A model generated the notes under the pieces. It was not told the DNA's origin, searched no databases, and was given only the letters and a program-made list of their open reading frames with translations. From the NCBI GenBank assembly GCA_958402495.1, contig CATXTS010000013.1, forward strand, positions 1-25,255: DNA of 25,255 nucleotides. Reading direction: 5' to 3'. This document shows, in pieces, positions 1 through 7,809 of the stretch. Origin of the DNA: an uncultured Clostridiaceae bacterium. GTDB taxonomy: Bacteria > Bacillota > Clostridia > TANB77 > CAG-508. Each line of letters starts with the position of its first letter. Position 1 is the first letter of the stretch. The translations under genes were made by a program, and so were the position numbers.

Positions 1-1042
1 AGAAACCATATTAAAGGATATTATTTGTCAGGTAGGTAGAACAGGAGTAATTACGCCCATGGCTATTTTAGAGCCTGTGAAAGTGGCAGGTTCTACCATT
101 TCTAAAACAACTTTACACAATGAAGATTTTATTAAAGAAAAAGATTTAAAAATAGGTGATACAGTAGTCATTCAAAAACAAGGAGATGTTATTCCAGAAG
201 TCATTGCTGTTGTAAAAGAAAAAAGAACAGGCGAGGAAAAGGCATTTTCTATGCCAACCAAATGTCCTGTTTGTGGAGCTCCAGCAGTAAGAGAAGAAGG
301 GGAAGCGGCTACACGTTGTATTGGTATTGAATGTCCTGCACAAACCTTAAGAAGTATAGTACATTTTGCTTCTAAAGAGGCTATGGATATTGATGGATTA
401 GGGTATAAGATTATTGAACAATTCATTGAAAAAGGACTAATTCATAATATTGCAGATATCTATACTTTACAACTAGAAGATATAGCATCTTTAAAGAAAA
501 ATGGAAAGAAATTTGCAAGTAATTTGGTGGAGGCAATTGATAGAAGTAAACAGGAGGACCTTTTTAAAGTAATTAATGCTTTGGGAATTAAACAAGTAGG
601 TATAAAAGCTGCTAAAGTCCTAGCTAAAAGATATAAAACAATGGATAATTTAGCAGAAGCTAGCTTAGAAAGCCTAGTAGAAGTAGAGGATATTGGAGAA
701 ATTACAGCCAACCATATTTATAACTTTTTTAGACAAGCACAAACAAAAGATTTATTGCAAAAATTGAAACAAAGTGGTGTGAATATGGAAGCAAAACAAG
801 ACCAAGCAGCAGATGATAGATTTGCAGGAAAAACCTTTGTATTAACGGGTTCTTTAACAAAATACACCAGAAATGAAGCTAGTGATTTTATTGAAAAGTT
901 TGGAGGAAAAACGTCTTCTTCGGTATCGAAAAAAACAGATTATGTATTGGCTGGAGAAGATGCAGGTTCTAAATTAACAAAGGCTCAAAGTTTAGGGGTT
1001 ACTGTTTTAACAGAGGAAGAATTTGAAAAAATGTTACAATAG
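1..1042 (+). CDS. ligA: NAD-dependent DNA ligase LigA, C-terminal part (5' end outside window)
   Basis: This is the last 346 codons of the NAD-dependent DNA ligase that seals nicks during replication and repair. The reading frame is open from base 2, and the ATG at 59 is an internal methionine: the residues before it (QVGRTGVITP) are the conserved start of the ligase OB-fold. After the OB-fold come a four-cysteine zinc finger (bases about 263-340, CPVC followed by CIGIEC), helix-hairpin-helix repeats containing the KKNGKKFA, ALGIKQVG and VEDIGE segments, and a C-terminal BRCT domain (about 827-1040, starting FAGKTFVLTGSLT). The adenylation domain with the catalytic lysine lies upstream of the window. 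The protein ends normally after the BRCT domain. Identification is very secure; only the 5' boundary is unknown. Confidence 0.97.
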   Translation, partial: ETILKDIICQVGRTGVITPMAILEPVKVAGSTISKTTLHNEDFIKEKDLKIGDTVVIQKQGDVIPEVIAVVKEKRTGEEKAFSMPTKCPVCGAPAVREEGEAATRCIGIECPAQTLRSIVHFASKEAMDIDGLGYKIIEQFIEKGLIHNIADIYTLQLEDIASLKKNGKKFASNLVEAIDRSKQEDLFKVINALGIKQVGIKAAKVLAKRYKTMDNLAEASLESLVEVEDIGEITANHIYNFFRQAQTKDLLQKLKQSGVNMEAKQDQAADDRFAGKTFVLTGSLTKYTRNEASDFIEKFGGKTSSSVSKKTDYVLAGEDAGSKLTKAQSLGVTVLTEEEFEKMLQ

Positions 1043-1051
1043 TGCTATAAT
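1023..1051 (+). promoter_or_regulatory. SigA-type promoter inside the 3' end of ligA
   Basis: TTGAAA (1023-1028) and TATAAT (1046-1051) are separated by 17 bases. The site overlaps the ligA stop codon and would start transcription near 1057, ahead of the small gene at 1123, so that gene need not depend on ligA read-through. Confidence 0.6.
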
Positions 1052-1122
1052 AGGAAAAAATCATTAAGAGATAGACTAGAAGTAGATACAGAAAAGTTAA
1101 AACCAATAATATAGGAGAACAC

Positions 1123-1371
1123 ATGGAAGATAAAAATTATACATTTAAGAGATTTGAAAAAGAATTAGATGAAGGCTATCAAATGTACTACACATATGTT
1201 AGAAATCGATATCTATTATTTAAAACAACAGAGAATTGTTATACACAAAAGTTATTAAGTATGCATGAGAAAAATCCACAGCCAGTGATGGCTATGTTAA
1301 CGAAGAAAAGAGTAAAAGAAATGTTTCCTTTTATGGAAGATATTGAATATAAAGTAAGAGGAATTGATTAG
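1123..1371 (+). CDS. Small hypothetical protein, 82 aa
   Basis: I do not recognise a family. The product is 82 residues, charged (many Lys and Glu), rich in Tyr and Phe, with no signal peptide or membrane segment, so probably a cytosolic helical protein. The start is supported by a ribosome site, AGGAG, 6 bases before the ATG. It lies 80 bases after ligA, has its own likely promoter inside the ligA end, and is followed directly by a strong terminator. Codon use resembles its neighbours. It is likely a real gene because start, ribosome site, promoter and terminator all agree, but no function can be given. Confidence 0.75.
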   Translation: MEDKNYTFKRFEKELDEGYQMYYTYVRNRYLLFKTTENCYTQKLLSMHEKNPQPVMAMLTKKRVKEMFPFMEDIEYKVRGID

Positions 1372-1403
1372 GCATTCTAAATTAAAGAATTAAAAAGCAT
1401 ACT

Positions 1404-1452
1404 AAAAAATGAAGCAAACAAAAATGAAGCATTTTTGTTTGCTTCATTTTTT
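1404..1452. terminator. Perfect 22-bp hairpin terminator, bidirectional
   Basis: Bases 1404-1425 are exactly complementary to 1431-1452 around a 5-base loop. The A-run at the left end and T-run at the right end make it work on both strands, ending the 82-aa gene from one side and rqcH from the other. Confidence 0.93.
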
Positions 1453-1462
1453 TATTTATACT

Positions 1463-3184
1463 CTAATGTTCTTGTGGCTCTACATAAACGGTTTTATAAT
1501 TTGTATAAATAACCATACCTGGTTTACTACCAGAAGGCTTTTTTACATGTTTTACAAAACAATAATCAACAGGAACATGGGAAGATAATTTAGCTTTACT
1601 ATGAAAAGCAGTAATTTGAGCACAAGTATAAATAGTATCTTGATCAATAGGTGTAGTCGTACTATTACATTTTAATAAAGCATGACTACCACGAATATCT
1701 TTAGTATGGAACCATAAATCTTCATTTTTTCCTAATTTAGTGGTTAAATAATCATTCTGCTTATTATTTTTTCCAACATAGAAATCAAAACCATTTACTT
1801 GATAAACTAGTGGTTCATAAGTATCTTGTGTTTTTCGTTTATCCACTTTATTCTTTTTTACAGAAACTTCTTTTTTATTTGGTTTTAGTAAAATATTTTC
1901 AGAGATTTCATGGTAAATATCATCTATTTCAGAAATTTGTGTAACGCTTTCTAATTCATAAACAACACTTTCTAAATAATCAAGTTCCTTTTGGGCTTCT
2001 TTTTTTTGCGTAGAAACAATAGCAAGTGTATTTTTTAATTTGTTGTATTTTTTAAAGTATTTCTTAGCATTGTAAGAAGGAGAAATAGTAGCGTCTAAAG
2101 GAATGGTAATGGGTTGGTTATTATGATAATAGTCTTCTAAAGTAATAGATTCTAAACGTGTATGGTTATCTGTGCGATAAAGATTACTGGTTAATAATTC
2201 ACCATAAATGCGATAAGTATCCATATTTTCACATTCTTGTAATTTTTGTTGAATATGATAAATCTTTTTATTCACTTTTTTTAGAGCTGCTAGGACAAAA
2301 CGTAATAAATCATTACGGTATTGTTTTAATAAGTCATCTGCTTGTTTTAAATGGTAAAAATCATCTAAAAAGAAATTGGTTTGTAAGATGTTGGTATTCG
2401 TATGTGGGTGAAGCTGAATGGTATAATCTGTTCCATTTTGAACAAGACTACAAGAAACAGCAGAAGTACCAAGTTTAGAGAGAATATCTTTTATATAAGT
2501 ATATAATTTTTCTAAATCTATATTTGTATATTGACTATCTGATATTTGTAATGTGTCTAGACAAACTTTAATAAAGGTTGGACTTATACCAGTAAAATGT
2601 TCGCAAAATTGTTTAGAAAGCAAAAAATTCGGCGCGAAACTAGCTTGAAAGTTAGGATAAGTAATGGTTAAAAAATCTTGCTTATCAGAATTGGGTTCTA
2701 CATAAGGACGCGCTGGTAAGATATCACGGTAAGAGCCAGTACTCTGGTCTAAATGTCTAATGCTATCTATAATACGATGGTTTTCATTTAATAAAAGGAT
2801 ATTACTATGTTTGCCCATAAGTTCAATGATTAATGTTTTATGAGTCTTATCATTTAGTTCATTAAAACCTTCTAAAGAGATAGTAACAATTCTTTCTAAA
2901 CCATCCATAGAAATATTGGTGATACGATAACCTATTAGATGTTTTCTTAAAACCATACAAAAATTAGGAGCATTAGTTGGATTTGGTTTACTATGTGTGG
3001 TTAAATGTAAACGATAGTAATTAGATGAAATATCTATATCTAAAGCATAATTATGACCATTGGCATAAATGCCTATCAAGATTTCATTTTTATTAGGTTC
3101 ATAGATTTTATTAATTTTCCCATTTAATAAACAGGATTGTAATTCTGTTACAATTTGCTTAGTAACAATGCCGTCAAAAGCCAT
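1463..3184 (-). CDS. rqcH: Ribosome quality-control factor RqcH (NFACT / FbpA family)
   Basis: RqcH binds 50S subunits blocked by peptidyl-tRNA and directs addition of C-terminal alanine tails that mark the stalled chain for degradation; older annotation calls it fibronectin-binding protein. The 573 residues match the usual length. The N-terminal NFACT-N domain begins MAFDGIVT, a coiled-coil middle covers about residues 330-440, and the NFACT-R (DUF814) domain near the C-terminus has the WFHTKDIRGSHALLK signature. Residues 97-98 are Glu-Arg where the Bacillus subtilis protein is known to have functionally important Asp97-Arg98, a conservative change. The frame is open a further 52 codons upstream, but the ATG at 3184 is preferred: it gives the family N-terminus and has GAGGAA just before it, and the promoter lies inside the longer version. 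Confidence 0.95.
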   Translation of the reverse strand: MAFDGIVTKQIVTELQSCLLNGKINKIYEPNKNEILIGIYANGHNYALDIDISSNYYRLHLTTHSKPNPTNAPNFCMVLRKHLIGYRITNISMDGLERIVTISLEGFNELNDKTHKTLIIELMGKHSNILLLNENHRIIDSIRHLDQSTGSYRDILPARPYVEPNSDKQDFLTITYPNFQASFAPNFLLSKQFCEHFTGISPTFIKVCLDTLQISDSQYTNIDLEKLYTYIKDILSKLGTSAVSCSLVQNGTDYTIQLHPHTNTNILQTNFFLDDFYHLKQADDLLKQYRNDLLRFVLAALKKVNKKIYHIQQKLQECENMDTYRIYGELLTSNLYRTDNHTRLESITLEDYYHNNQPITIPLDATISPSYNAKKYFKKYNKLKNTLAIVSTQKKEAQKELDYLESVVYELESVTQISEIDDIYHEISENILLKPNKKEVSVKKNKVDKRKTQDTYEPLVYQVNGFDFYVGKNNKQNDYLTTKLGKNEDLWFHTKDIRGSHALLKCNSTTTPIDQDTIYTCAQITAFHSKAKLSSHVPVDYCFVKHVKKPSGSKPGMVIYTNYKTVYVEPQEH

Positions 3185-3250
3185 GTTTAATTCCTCTTTT
3201 CTGATTAAATTTTTGGTAGAGCGTGTCAGTTTTCTATTTATATAAAGAAT

Positions 3251-3279
3251 ATTATAGTATAAACTAAAAAAAATAGCAA
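3251..3279 (-). promoter_or_regulatory. SigA-type promoter for rqcH
   Basis: On the minus strand TTGCTA (3279-3274) and TATAAT (3256-3251) are spaced by 17 bases. Transcription would start about 60 bases before the rqcH ATG, which rules out the longer upstream start. Confidence 0.7.
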
Positions 3280-3297
3280 CAAAAAATGAATTGGCTA

Positions 3298-3327
3298 TTG
3301 ACATGACAGGGATTACTGGCTTATAAT
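3298..3327 (+). promoter_or_regulatory. Consensus SigA promoter for sigH
   Basis: TTGACA (3298-3303), an 18-base spacer and TATAAT (3322-3327) match the vegetative consensus at every position. It faces away from the rqcH promoter in the 181-base divergent interval. Confidence 0.8.
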
Positions 3328-3365
3328 AGGTCCATAGCAATCAGCAGGAGGTAGACTTAAGTTAT

Positions 3366-4010
3366 ATGAATGAGAGCAATGTATATTATTCTGTGAATAA
3401 CCGAGATTTCCAAAATAGGAGTGATGAAGATTTAATAGAACTTATTAAATCAGGGGACAAGCTTGCTCTTGAGTTCCTAATTGGGAAGTATAAGGAATTG
3501 GTCAATATGAAGATTGGCAAATATTATATTATAGGAGCAGAAAAGGAAGACATTATGCAAGAAGGACTGATAGGCTTATTTAAGGCAATTAAAAGTTACA
3601 GTCCAGATAAACAAAATTCGTTTAAAACATTTGCGAACCTATGCATAGAAAGACAATTAATTACAGCTATCAAATCTTCAAATAGACAGAAACATATTCC
3701 ACTTAATTCTTACCTTTCTTTAAATACAGCAGCTTATGAGGAAGATGAAGATACTACATTACTAGATACATTTGATTCTCATCAAGTAGAAGACCCTTTA
3801 GATACAATTACCAAAAAAGAATATTATCAGATGCTAGAAACGGCGATTGATAAATCTTTAAGTGATTTTGAAAAACAAGTATTAAATCGATATATACAAG
3901 GTGAAAGTTATGTGCAAATTGCTCAAAAGCTGGATACACCTGTAAAATCCATTGATAATGCTATTCAAAGAATACGCAAAAAAGCAACTAAAAACATGGA
4001 GGAAACTTAA
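3366..4010 (+). CDS. sigH: RNA polymerase sigma factor SigH (Spo0H)
   Basis: SigH directs transcription at the transition to stationary phase and at entry into sporulation. The 214-aa protein has the expected length and strong signatures: region 2 with YYIIGAEKEDIMQEGLIGLF, the RQLITAIKSSNRQKHIPLNS segment, and region 4 with the VKSIDNAIQRIRKK recognition helix. AGGAGG at 3346-3351 is 14 bases from the ATG, longer than usual, but no better in-frame start is present and the N-terminus (RSDEDLIELIKSGDKLAL) fits the family. A near-perfect SigA promoter precedes it. A tRNA-Thr follows 24 bases after the stop codon and no terminator separates them, so the two may share a transcript. Confidence 0.96.
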   Translation: MNESNVYYSVNNRDFQNRSDEDLIELIKSGDKLALEFLIGKYKELVNMKIGKYYIIGAEKEDIMQEGLIGLFKAIKSYSPDKQNSFKTFANLCIERQLITAIKSSNRQKHIPLNSYLSLNTAAYEEDEDTTLLDTFDSHQVEDPLDTITKKEYYQMLETAIDKSLSDFEKQVLNRYIQGESYVQIAQKLDTPVKSIDNAIQRIRKKATKNMEET

Positions 4011-4034
4011 AAAATAATCTCCTCCTATGCATAT

Positions 4035-4110
4035 GCTTTCATAGCTCAGTCGGTAGAGTGCTACCTTGGTAAGGTAGAGGTCACGGGTTCGATTCCCGTT
4101 GAAAGCTCCA
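4035..4110 (+). tRNA. tRNA-Thr (anticodon GGT), CCA encoded
   Basis: The acceptor arms GCTTTCA and TGAAAGC pair over 7 bp, the D arm carries AGCTC/GAGT, the anticodon stem CTACC/GGTAG encloses the loop TTGGTAA with anticodon GGT, and the T arm is CGGGT/CCCGT style around TTCGATT. The discriminator is T and CCA is encoded. It lies between sigH and its terminator. Confidence 0.97.
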
Positions 4111-4118
4111 ATATTACG

Positions 4119-4161
4119 AAATGACAAAATTTCAAAAGTAAATTGAATTTTGTCATTTTTT
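4119..4161 (+). terminator. Rho-independent terminator after tRNA-Thr
   Basis: AAATGACAAAATT (4119-4131) pairs perfectly with 4146-4158, followed by a T-run. It closes the sigH/tRNA unit. Confidence 0.85.
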
Positions 4162-4307
4162 CTATGATAGAAAATTTCTATTTTGTAGAAGAAATTATGA
4201 TGAACATCGTACCCAAGTTTTTAGTTAAAATTCAGGACAATTCTAGACATATTTTGCGATTTATAAAAAATAGCATACTATGGAATGCAAGATACTATGC
4301 TTATGAC

Positions 4308-4336
4308 TTGCAAAATGGATATAAGCAGTATATAAT
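4308..4336 (+). promoter_or_regulatory. SigA-type promoter for ychF
   Basis: TTGCAA (4308-4313), 17-base spacer, TATAAT (4331-4336). It sits 58 bases before the ychF ATG, in a 232-base interval where I see no convincing gene. Confidence 0.7.
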
Positions 4337-4393
4337 AGAACTGCTAAATTAGTTAGAGGGAGCGTTAGAAATTAAGGAAAGGAAGATAAAAAG

Positions 4394-5485
4394 ATGAAAA
4401 TAGGAATTGTAGGACTTCCTAATGTAGGAAAAAGTACGTTATTTAATAGTATTACAAATGCAGGGGCAGAATGTGCCAATTATCCATTTTGTACGATTGA
4501 ACCTAATGTAGGAGTAGTACCTGTTCCAGATGAGAGACTAGAAGTTTTAACACAAATGTATCATCCAGAAAAAACAACCCATGCCATTATTGAATTTGTG
4601 GATATCGCAGGATTGGTAAAAGGTGCTAGTAAAGGAGAAGGGTTAGGAAATAAATTTTTATCTCATATTCGTGAAGTAGATGCCATTGCACATGTAGTTA
4701 GATGTTTTGAAGATTCTAATATTGTGCATGTAGATGGAAATATAGACCCATTAAGAGATATAGAAACGATTAACTTAGAGTTAATTTTCTCAGAAATGGA
4801 ATTAGTAGATAAGAGATTAGAGGCTGCTAAGAAAAGATTAAAGGCAGATAAGAAGTATCAAGCAGAAATAGAAGTCTTAGAAAAAATAAAAATGGTATTA
4901 GAACAGGGAAAATGTGTTAGAACATTAGAACTAACGGAAGAAGAAAAAGAGCCAATTAAAGATTTATATTTATTAACAGCTAAGCCAGTATTATACATTG
5001 CCAATGTATCAGAAAGTCAATTAGAGGATGCCAAAAGTGATGCAATGGTCCAAAAAGTGGAAGCCTATGCTAAGACAGAAAATGCAAAAGTAATACCACT
5101 TTGTGTAAAGATAGAAGAAGAACTATCTATGCTAGAAGGGGAAGATAAAAAAGAAATGCTAGAGGCTTTGGGACTAGAAGAATCTGGACTAGACAAGGTA
5201 GTACAGACAAGTTATGATTTGTTAGGATTAATGTCTTTTCTAACGGCAGGAGAGCCGGAAGTAAGAGCGTGGACGATTAAGAAAGGGACAAAAGCACCGC
5301 AAGCAGCTGGAAAGATTCACTCAGACATAGAAAGAGGTTTTATTCGTGCGGAAATTGTTTCGTATGAAGATTTAGTAAGAGAAGGCTCTATGGTAGCGGC
5401 AAAAGAAAAGGGGTTAGTTCGTTCAGAAGGCAAAGAATATATTATGCAAGATGGAGATATTGTATTATTTAGATTTAATGTTTAA
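4394..5485 (+). CDS. ychF: Ribosome-associated ATPase YchF (Obg/OLA1 family)
   Basis: YchF is a universally conserved P-loop NTPase that binds ribosomes and prefers ATP to GTP. At 363 aa it has the standard length. Visible motifs: G1 GLPNVGKST (residues 6-14), the switch region DIAGLVKGAS (71-80), and N204-x-x-E207 in place of the Asn-Lys-x-Asp of true GTPases, which is the known basis of ATP preference in this family. A helical insert (about 130-180) precedes the end of the G domain and a TGS domain forms the C-terminus (about 279-361). GGAAAGGA precedes the ATG by about 10 bases. It is a single-gene unit with its own promoter and a strong terminator four bases after the stop. Confidence 0.97.
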   Translation: MKIGIVGLPNVGKSTLFNSITNAGAECANYPFCTIEPNVGVVPVPDERLEVLTQMYHPEKTTHAIIEFVDIAGLVKGASKGEGLGNKFLSHIREVDAIAHVVRCFEDSNIVHVDGNIDPLRDIETINLELIFSEMELVDKRLEAAKKRLKADKKYQAEIEVLEKIKMVLEQGKCVRTLELTEEEKEPIKDLYLLTAKPVLYIANVSESQLEDAKSDAMVQKVEAYAKTENAKVIPLCVKIEEELSMLEGEDKKEMLEALGLEESGLDKVVQTSYDLLGLMSFLTAGEPEVRAWTIKKGTKAPQAAGKIHSDIERGFIRAEIVSYEDLVREGSMVAAKEKGLVRSEGKEYIMQDGDIVLFRFNV

Positions 5486-5488
5486 TAG

Positions 5489-5520
5489 AAAAAAGGTAGG
5501 CTTCCAGGCCTACCTTTTTT
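5489..5520. terminator. Bidirectional terminator between ychF and the convergent unknown gene
   Basis: AAAAAAGGTAGGC (5489-5501) pairs perfectly with 5508-5520 across a 6-base loop, with A-run and T-run flanks. Confidence 0.92.
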
Positions 5521-5522
5521 CT

Positions 5523-5864
5523 TTAGTTTTTAAATCTTATTTTCGGAAGAGCATATTCTTCCAATGCCTTTTCGAAGGTTCTATATTCATTAATACCTTC
5601 ATTGGAAGATAACAACTGATTAAGGAATCTTTCAGGGAGTATATATTGGTTATCACCAATACTATAATTCTCCATAAAAGGAATCGTTTTTAGCTGTTTA
5701 TTTATTTGTACATGAATCTGGGAAAATCTTTGATTAGATTCATGGCCTTTTAAATGGGAGTAGCTAAATTTATCTACCCATATGGAGAGACCAAAACCAT
5801 TGTTACAAACAACATTACAAAGCTTTTTTTGCACTAAAAGTGCAATGAGTTCCCGAGCTGTCAT
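5523..5864 (-). CDS. Hypothetical protein, 113 aa
   Basis: I do not recognise the family. The product is a soluble 113-residue protein with no signal peptide or membrane helix; the N-terminus (MTARELIALLVQKKLCNVVC) looks helical and is followed by a mixed segment with two Cys near residues 16 and 20, and a C-terminal helix (EYRTFEKALEEYALPK). AAAGGAG lies 7 bases before the ATG at 5864, supporting this start. It is a single-gene unit: its own promoter lies just upstream and it converges on ychF with a shared terminator. The unusual point is its promoter, where the -10 box forms the centre of a 6+6 palindrome, suggesting tight regulation by a dimeric DNA-binding protein. Confidence 0.8.
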   Translation of the reverse strand: MTARELIALLVQKKLCNVVCNNGFGLSIWVDKFSYSHLKGHESNQRFSQIHVQINKQLKTIPFMENYSIGDNQYILPERFLNQLLSSNEGINEYRTFEKALEEYALPKIRFKN

Positions 5865-5890
5865 GCCATTTCTCCTTTCAAATATTCGTT

Positions 5891-5924
5891 ATGTGAATTA
5901 TATCACATTTCTTCTAAAAAGCAA
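5891..5924 (-). promoter_or_regulatory. Promoter with palindromic operator centred on the -10 box
   Basis: On the minus strand TTGCTT (5924-5919), a 16-base spacer and TATAAT (5902-5897), with an extended TGn before the -10. The arms ATGTGA (5891-5896) and TCACAT (5903-5908) flank exactly the six -10 bases, so any protein bound to the palindrome would block RNA polymerase. Confidence 0.65.
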
Positions 5925-6018
5925 CTAAAATAAAAGAAAGAAAATTTTAGAAAAATAAATGGTATATAGGACAAAATAGACAAATAGAATGGAAATAAAA
6001 GAAGAATAGGAGGTAAGG

Positions 6019-6570
6019 ATGGAAATTAATAAAAATAAAATTTTACAATTTAGAAGAATATCCATTCTTTTTTGTATATTATTGGGAACAATTTTACATT
6101 TTACTTATGCCTGGTCAAATGAAAATAGTATAGTAGCAGCCTTTAGTGCTGTAAATGAAAGCGTGTGGGAACATCTAAAATTAGTATTTTTTCCAATGCT
6201 CATTATGAGTATAGTTGGCTTTGTATGGATAGGAAAGCATATTCCTAACTATTGGTGTATTAGATTTTTCAGTATAGTAATAGCAATCAGTTTTATAACT
6301 GTTTTTTTCTATACTTATACAGGAATAATTGGTCAAAACTTTGCTGTCTTAGATATTGGTAGTTTTGTAATAGCTATTATTTTAGCAGAGTACTATACCT
6401 ACTATCAGATGATAAAACAGACTTCTAAAACTTGTCATAGGGGAATCGCTATAACGTTATTAACTATTTTATTTTTGGCTTTTGTTTGCTTTACATATCA
6501 AACACCAAGAATTCCGTATTTTATGGACCCTATTACAAATGACTATGGAATACATATAAATAAGGGGTAG
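6019..6570 (+). CDS. DUF6512-like integral membrane protein
   Basis: A 183-aa protein with about five hydrophobic segments (near residues 14-31, 55-73, 80-102, 110-126 and 143-162). The stretch SAVNESVWEHLKLVFFP after the first helix matches my memory of the DUF6512 family, whose function is not known. The start is supported by AGGAGGT about 6 bases before the ATG. The C-terminus ends with a short polar tail. It stands alone between the divergent unknown gene and the cotJ operon, with a shared terminator at its 3' end. I could not find a clear promoter in the 154-base upstream interval, which also holds the promoter of the opposite gene. Membrane location is secure; family membership is moderately so. 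Confidence 0.82.
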   Translation: MEINKNKILQFRRISILFCILLGTILHFTYAWSNENSIVAAFSAVNESVWEHLKLVFFPMLIMSIVGFVWIGKHIPNYWCIRFFSIVIAISFITVFFYTYTGIIGQNFAVLDIGSFVIAIILAEYYTYYQMIKQTSKTCHRGIAITLLTILFLAFVCFTYQTPRIPYFMDPITNDYGIHINKG

Positions 6571-6635
6571 AAAAATAGAACAGTTTTATAAATTTTCTTT
6601 TTGTATTTCTAGTATTTCATTTTACTTTAAAATCA

Positions 6636-6674
6636 AAAAAACAGAAAATATATTTAAACTATTTTCTGTTTTTT
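6636..6674. terminator. Bidirectional hairpin terminator
   Basis: A 15-bp perfect stem (6636-6650 with 6660-6674) with a 9-base loop, flanked by A and T runs. It separates the DUF6512-like gene from cotJC, which run toward each other. Confidence 0.9.
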
Positions 6675-6697
6675 AGATTTGGTTATGATTTTATCAA

Positions 6698-7324
6698 CTA
6701 AATATTACAATCATTGTTTTCTGGACAACATTTTGTAGTGCAATTTGTCATATAATATTTCTTTTCTGCAAGTTTATCTTGAACACCACGTAAAGCTTCA
6801 CCAAATCTTTGGAAGTGAACAACTTCTCTTTGACGTAAGAAACGAAGTGGGTCTAATACGTCTGGGTCATCTTTACATAAATCGATTAATTTTTCATAGG
6901 TTGCTCTAGCTTTTTGCTCAGCAGCTAAATCTTCTTGTAAATTAGCAATAGGGTCTCCTTTTGCAGCAATATAGGCAGCTGTAAATGGAACACCAGCAGC
7001 AGAAGAAGGATAAACATCGACACCATGGTCGGTATAGTAAGCACCTAAACCTGCTTTTTCAATTTCTTCTGGGCAAACCCCATCTGTTAATTGGTGTACA
7101 ATCGTACCAACCATTTCCAAGTGAGCAAGTTCTTCTGTACCAATATCATTTAGAACAGCTTTTGCATTTTGGTCAGGCATACCAAATCTTTGTGATAAAT
7201 ATCTTAAAGAAGCGGCAAGTTCTCCATCTGGACCACCATATTGGCTGATAATGAATTTTGCAAGTCTTGGATTTGGACATTTGATATGAATTGGATATTG
7301 TAATACTTTATTATAAGTCCACAT
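6698..7324 (-). CDS. cotJC: Spore coat protein CotJC, manganese-catalase family
   Basis: CotJC is a spore-coat component of the di-manganese catalase family. The 208-aa version starting at 7324 gives the normal N-terminus (MWTYNKVLQYP) and follows GGGGGA; the frame is open nine codons further but that stretch lies inside cotJB. Probable metal ligands by family alignment are Glu35 (PDGELAAS), Glu65 and His68 (EELAHLE), Glu136 (AAEQKAR) and His170 (REVVHFQ), so the active site appears intact and peroxide removal is plausible. The last 15 residues carry five cysteines (NCTTKCCPENNDC), an unusual tail. Its ATG shares one base with the cotJB stop codon (TAATG), so translation is coupled. Third gene of cotJA-cotJB-cotJC. 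Confidence 0.95.
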   Translation of the reverse strand: MWTYNKVLQYPIHIKCPNPRLAKFIISQYGGPDGELAASLRYLSQRFGMPDQNAKAVLNDIGTEELAHLEMVGTIVHQLTDGVCPEEIEKAGLGAYYTDHGVDVYPSSAAGVPFTAAYIAAKGDPIANLQEDLAAEQKARATYEKLIDLCKDDPDVLDPLRFLRQREVVHFQRFGEALRGVQDKLAEKKYYMTNCTTKCCPENNDCNI

Positions 7325-7809
7325 TAGAAATTCCCCCTTTCCCATGGCCATGGTTCTTCAATCCATCTCCATTTATTACATGGGAAGTTAATGGTAAGAG
7401 GACCATAGACTCTTTGATATTTATCTTTTAAATCTTTTAATTTTTTAGCATACTCTTTGTGTAAACAAAGGGCTTTTTCATCATCTACATGTGTGTCTAA
7501 ATATTCTGCAAGTTCTACAATAGCAAAACTTAAACATCTAATTTGTTGTAACATTTCGTCACGTGCCATTACTTTTTCTTCACAATCATCTTGTTTGATA
7601 TTGGTAAATTGATAAGAATAAGTTGGAATTCTTGGCATTGGCTCTGGCTGACCACAACAATTGCAACTATTAGCGGTCATATTATAGCCGGCAGACAATG
7701 GCATTGGTGTTTGGGTGCCTGGATTAGAAGTCATCATGTTATCCGCATGATTCATAGGACAACCACAATTACAACCACAATTTCTATCATCATTTTCATA
7801 GTTTAACAT
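7324..7809 (-). CDS. cotJB: Spore coat protein CotJB with long Cys-rich N-terminal extension
   Basis: The CotJB domain occupies about residues 84-161 (RDEMLQQIRCLSFAIVELAE through the KWRWIEEPWPWERGNF end). At 161 aa it is nearly twice the usual length of about 87-90. The additional 80 residues include a CGCNCGC cluster near the start, a Pro/Met-rich middle and NSCNCCGQ. An internal start at 7569 would give a short normal form, but its upstream sequence is a poor ribosome site, while the ATG at 7809 has GGGGAGGG before it and overlaps the cotJA end by 7 bases, so I favour the long form. CotJB works with CotJA and CotJC in the spore coat. Confidence 0.9.
   Translation of the reverse strand: MLNYENDDRNCGCNCGCPMNHADNMMTSNPGTQTPMPLSAGYNMTANSCNCCGQPEPMPRIPTYSYQFTNIKQDDCEEKVMARDEMLQQIRCLSFAIVELAEYLDTHVDDEKALCLHKEYAKKLKDLKDKYQRVYGPLTINFPCNKWRWIEEPWPWERGNF

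Noticed and set aside
3185..3340. Longer N-terminus for rqcH (52 additional codons with a hydrophobic stretch)
   Set aside because: The extension covers the rqcH promoter and lacks a ribosome site, while the shorter start gives the family N-terminus and has GAGGAA.
4143..4352. 69-codon plus-strand frame between tRNA-Thr and ychF
   Set aside because: It begins inside the tRNA terminator, contains the ychF promoter, has no ribosome site and shows no recognisable domain.
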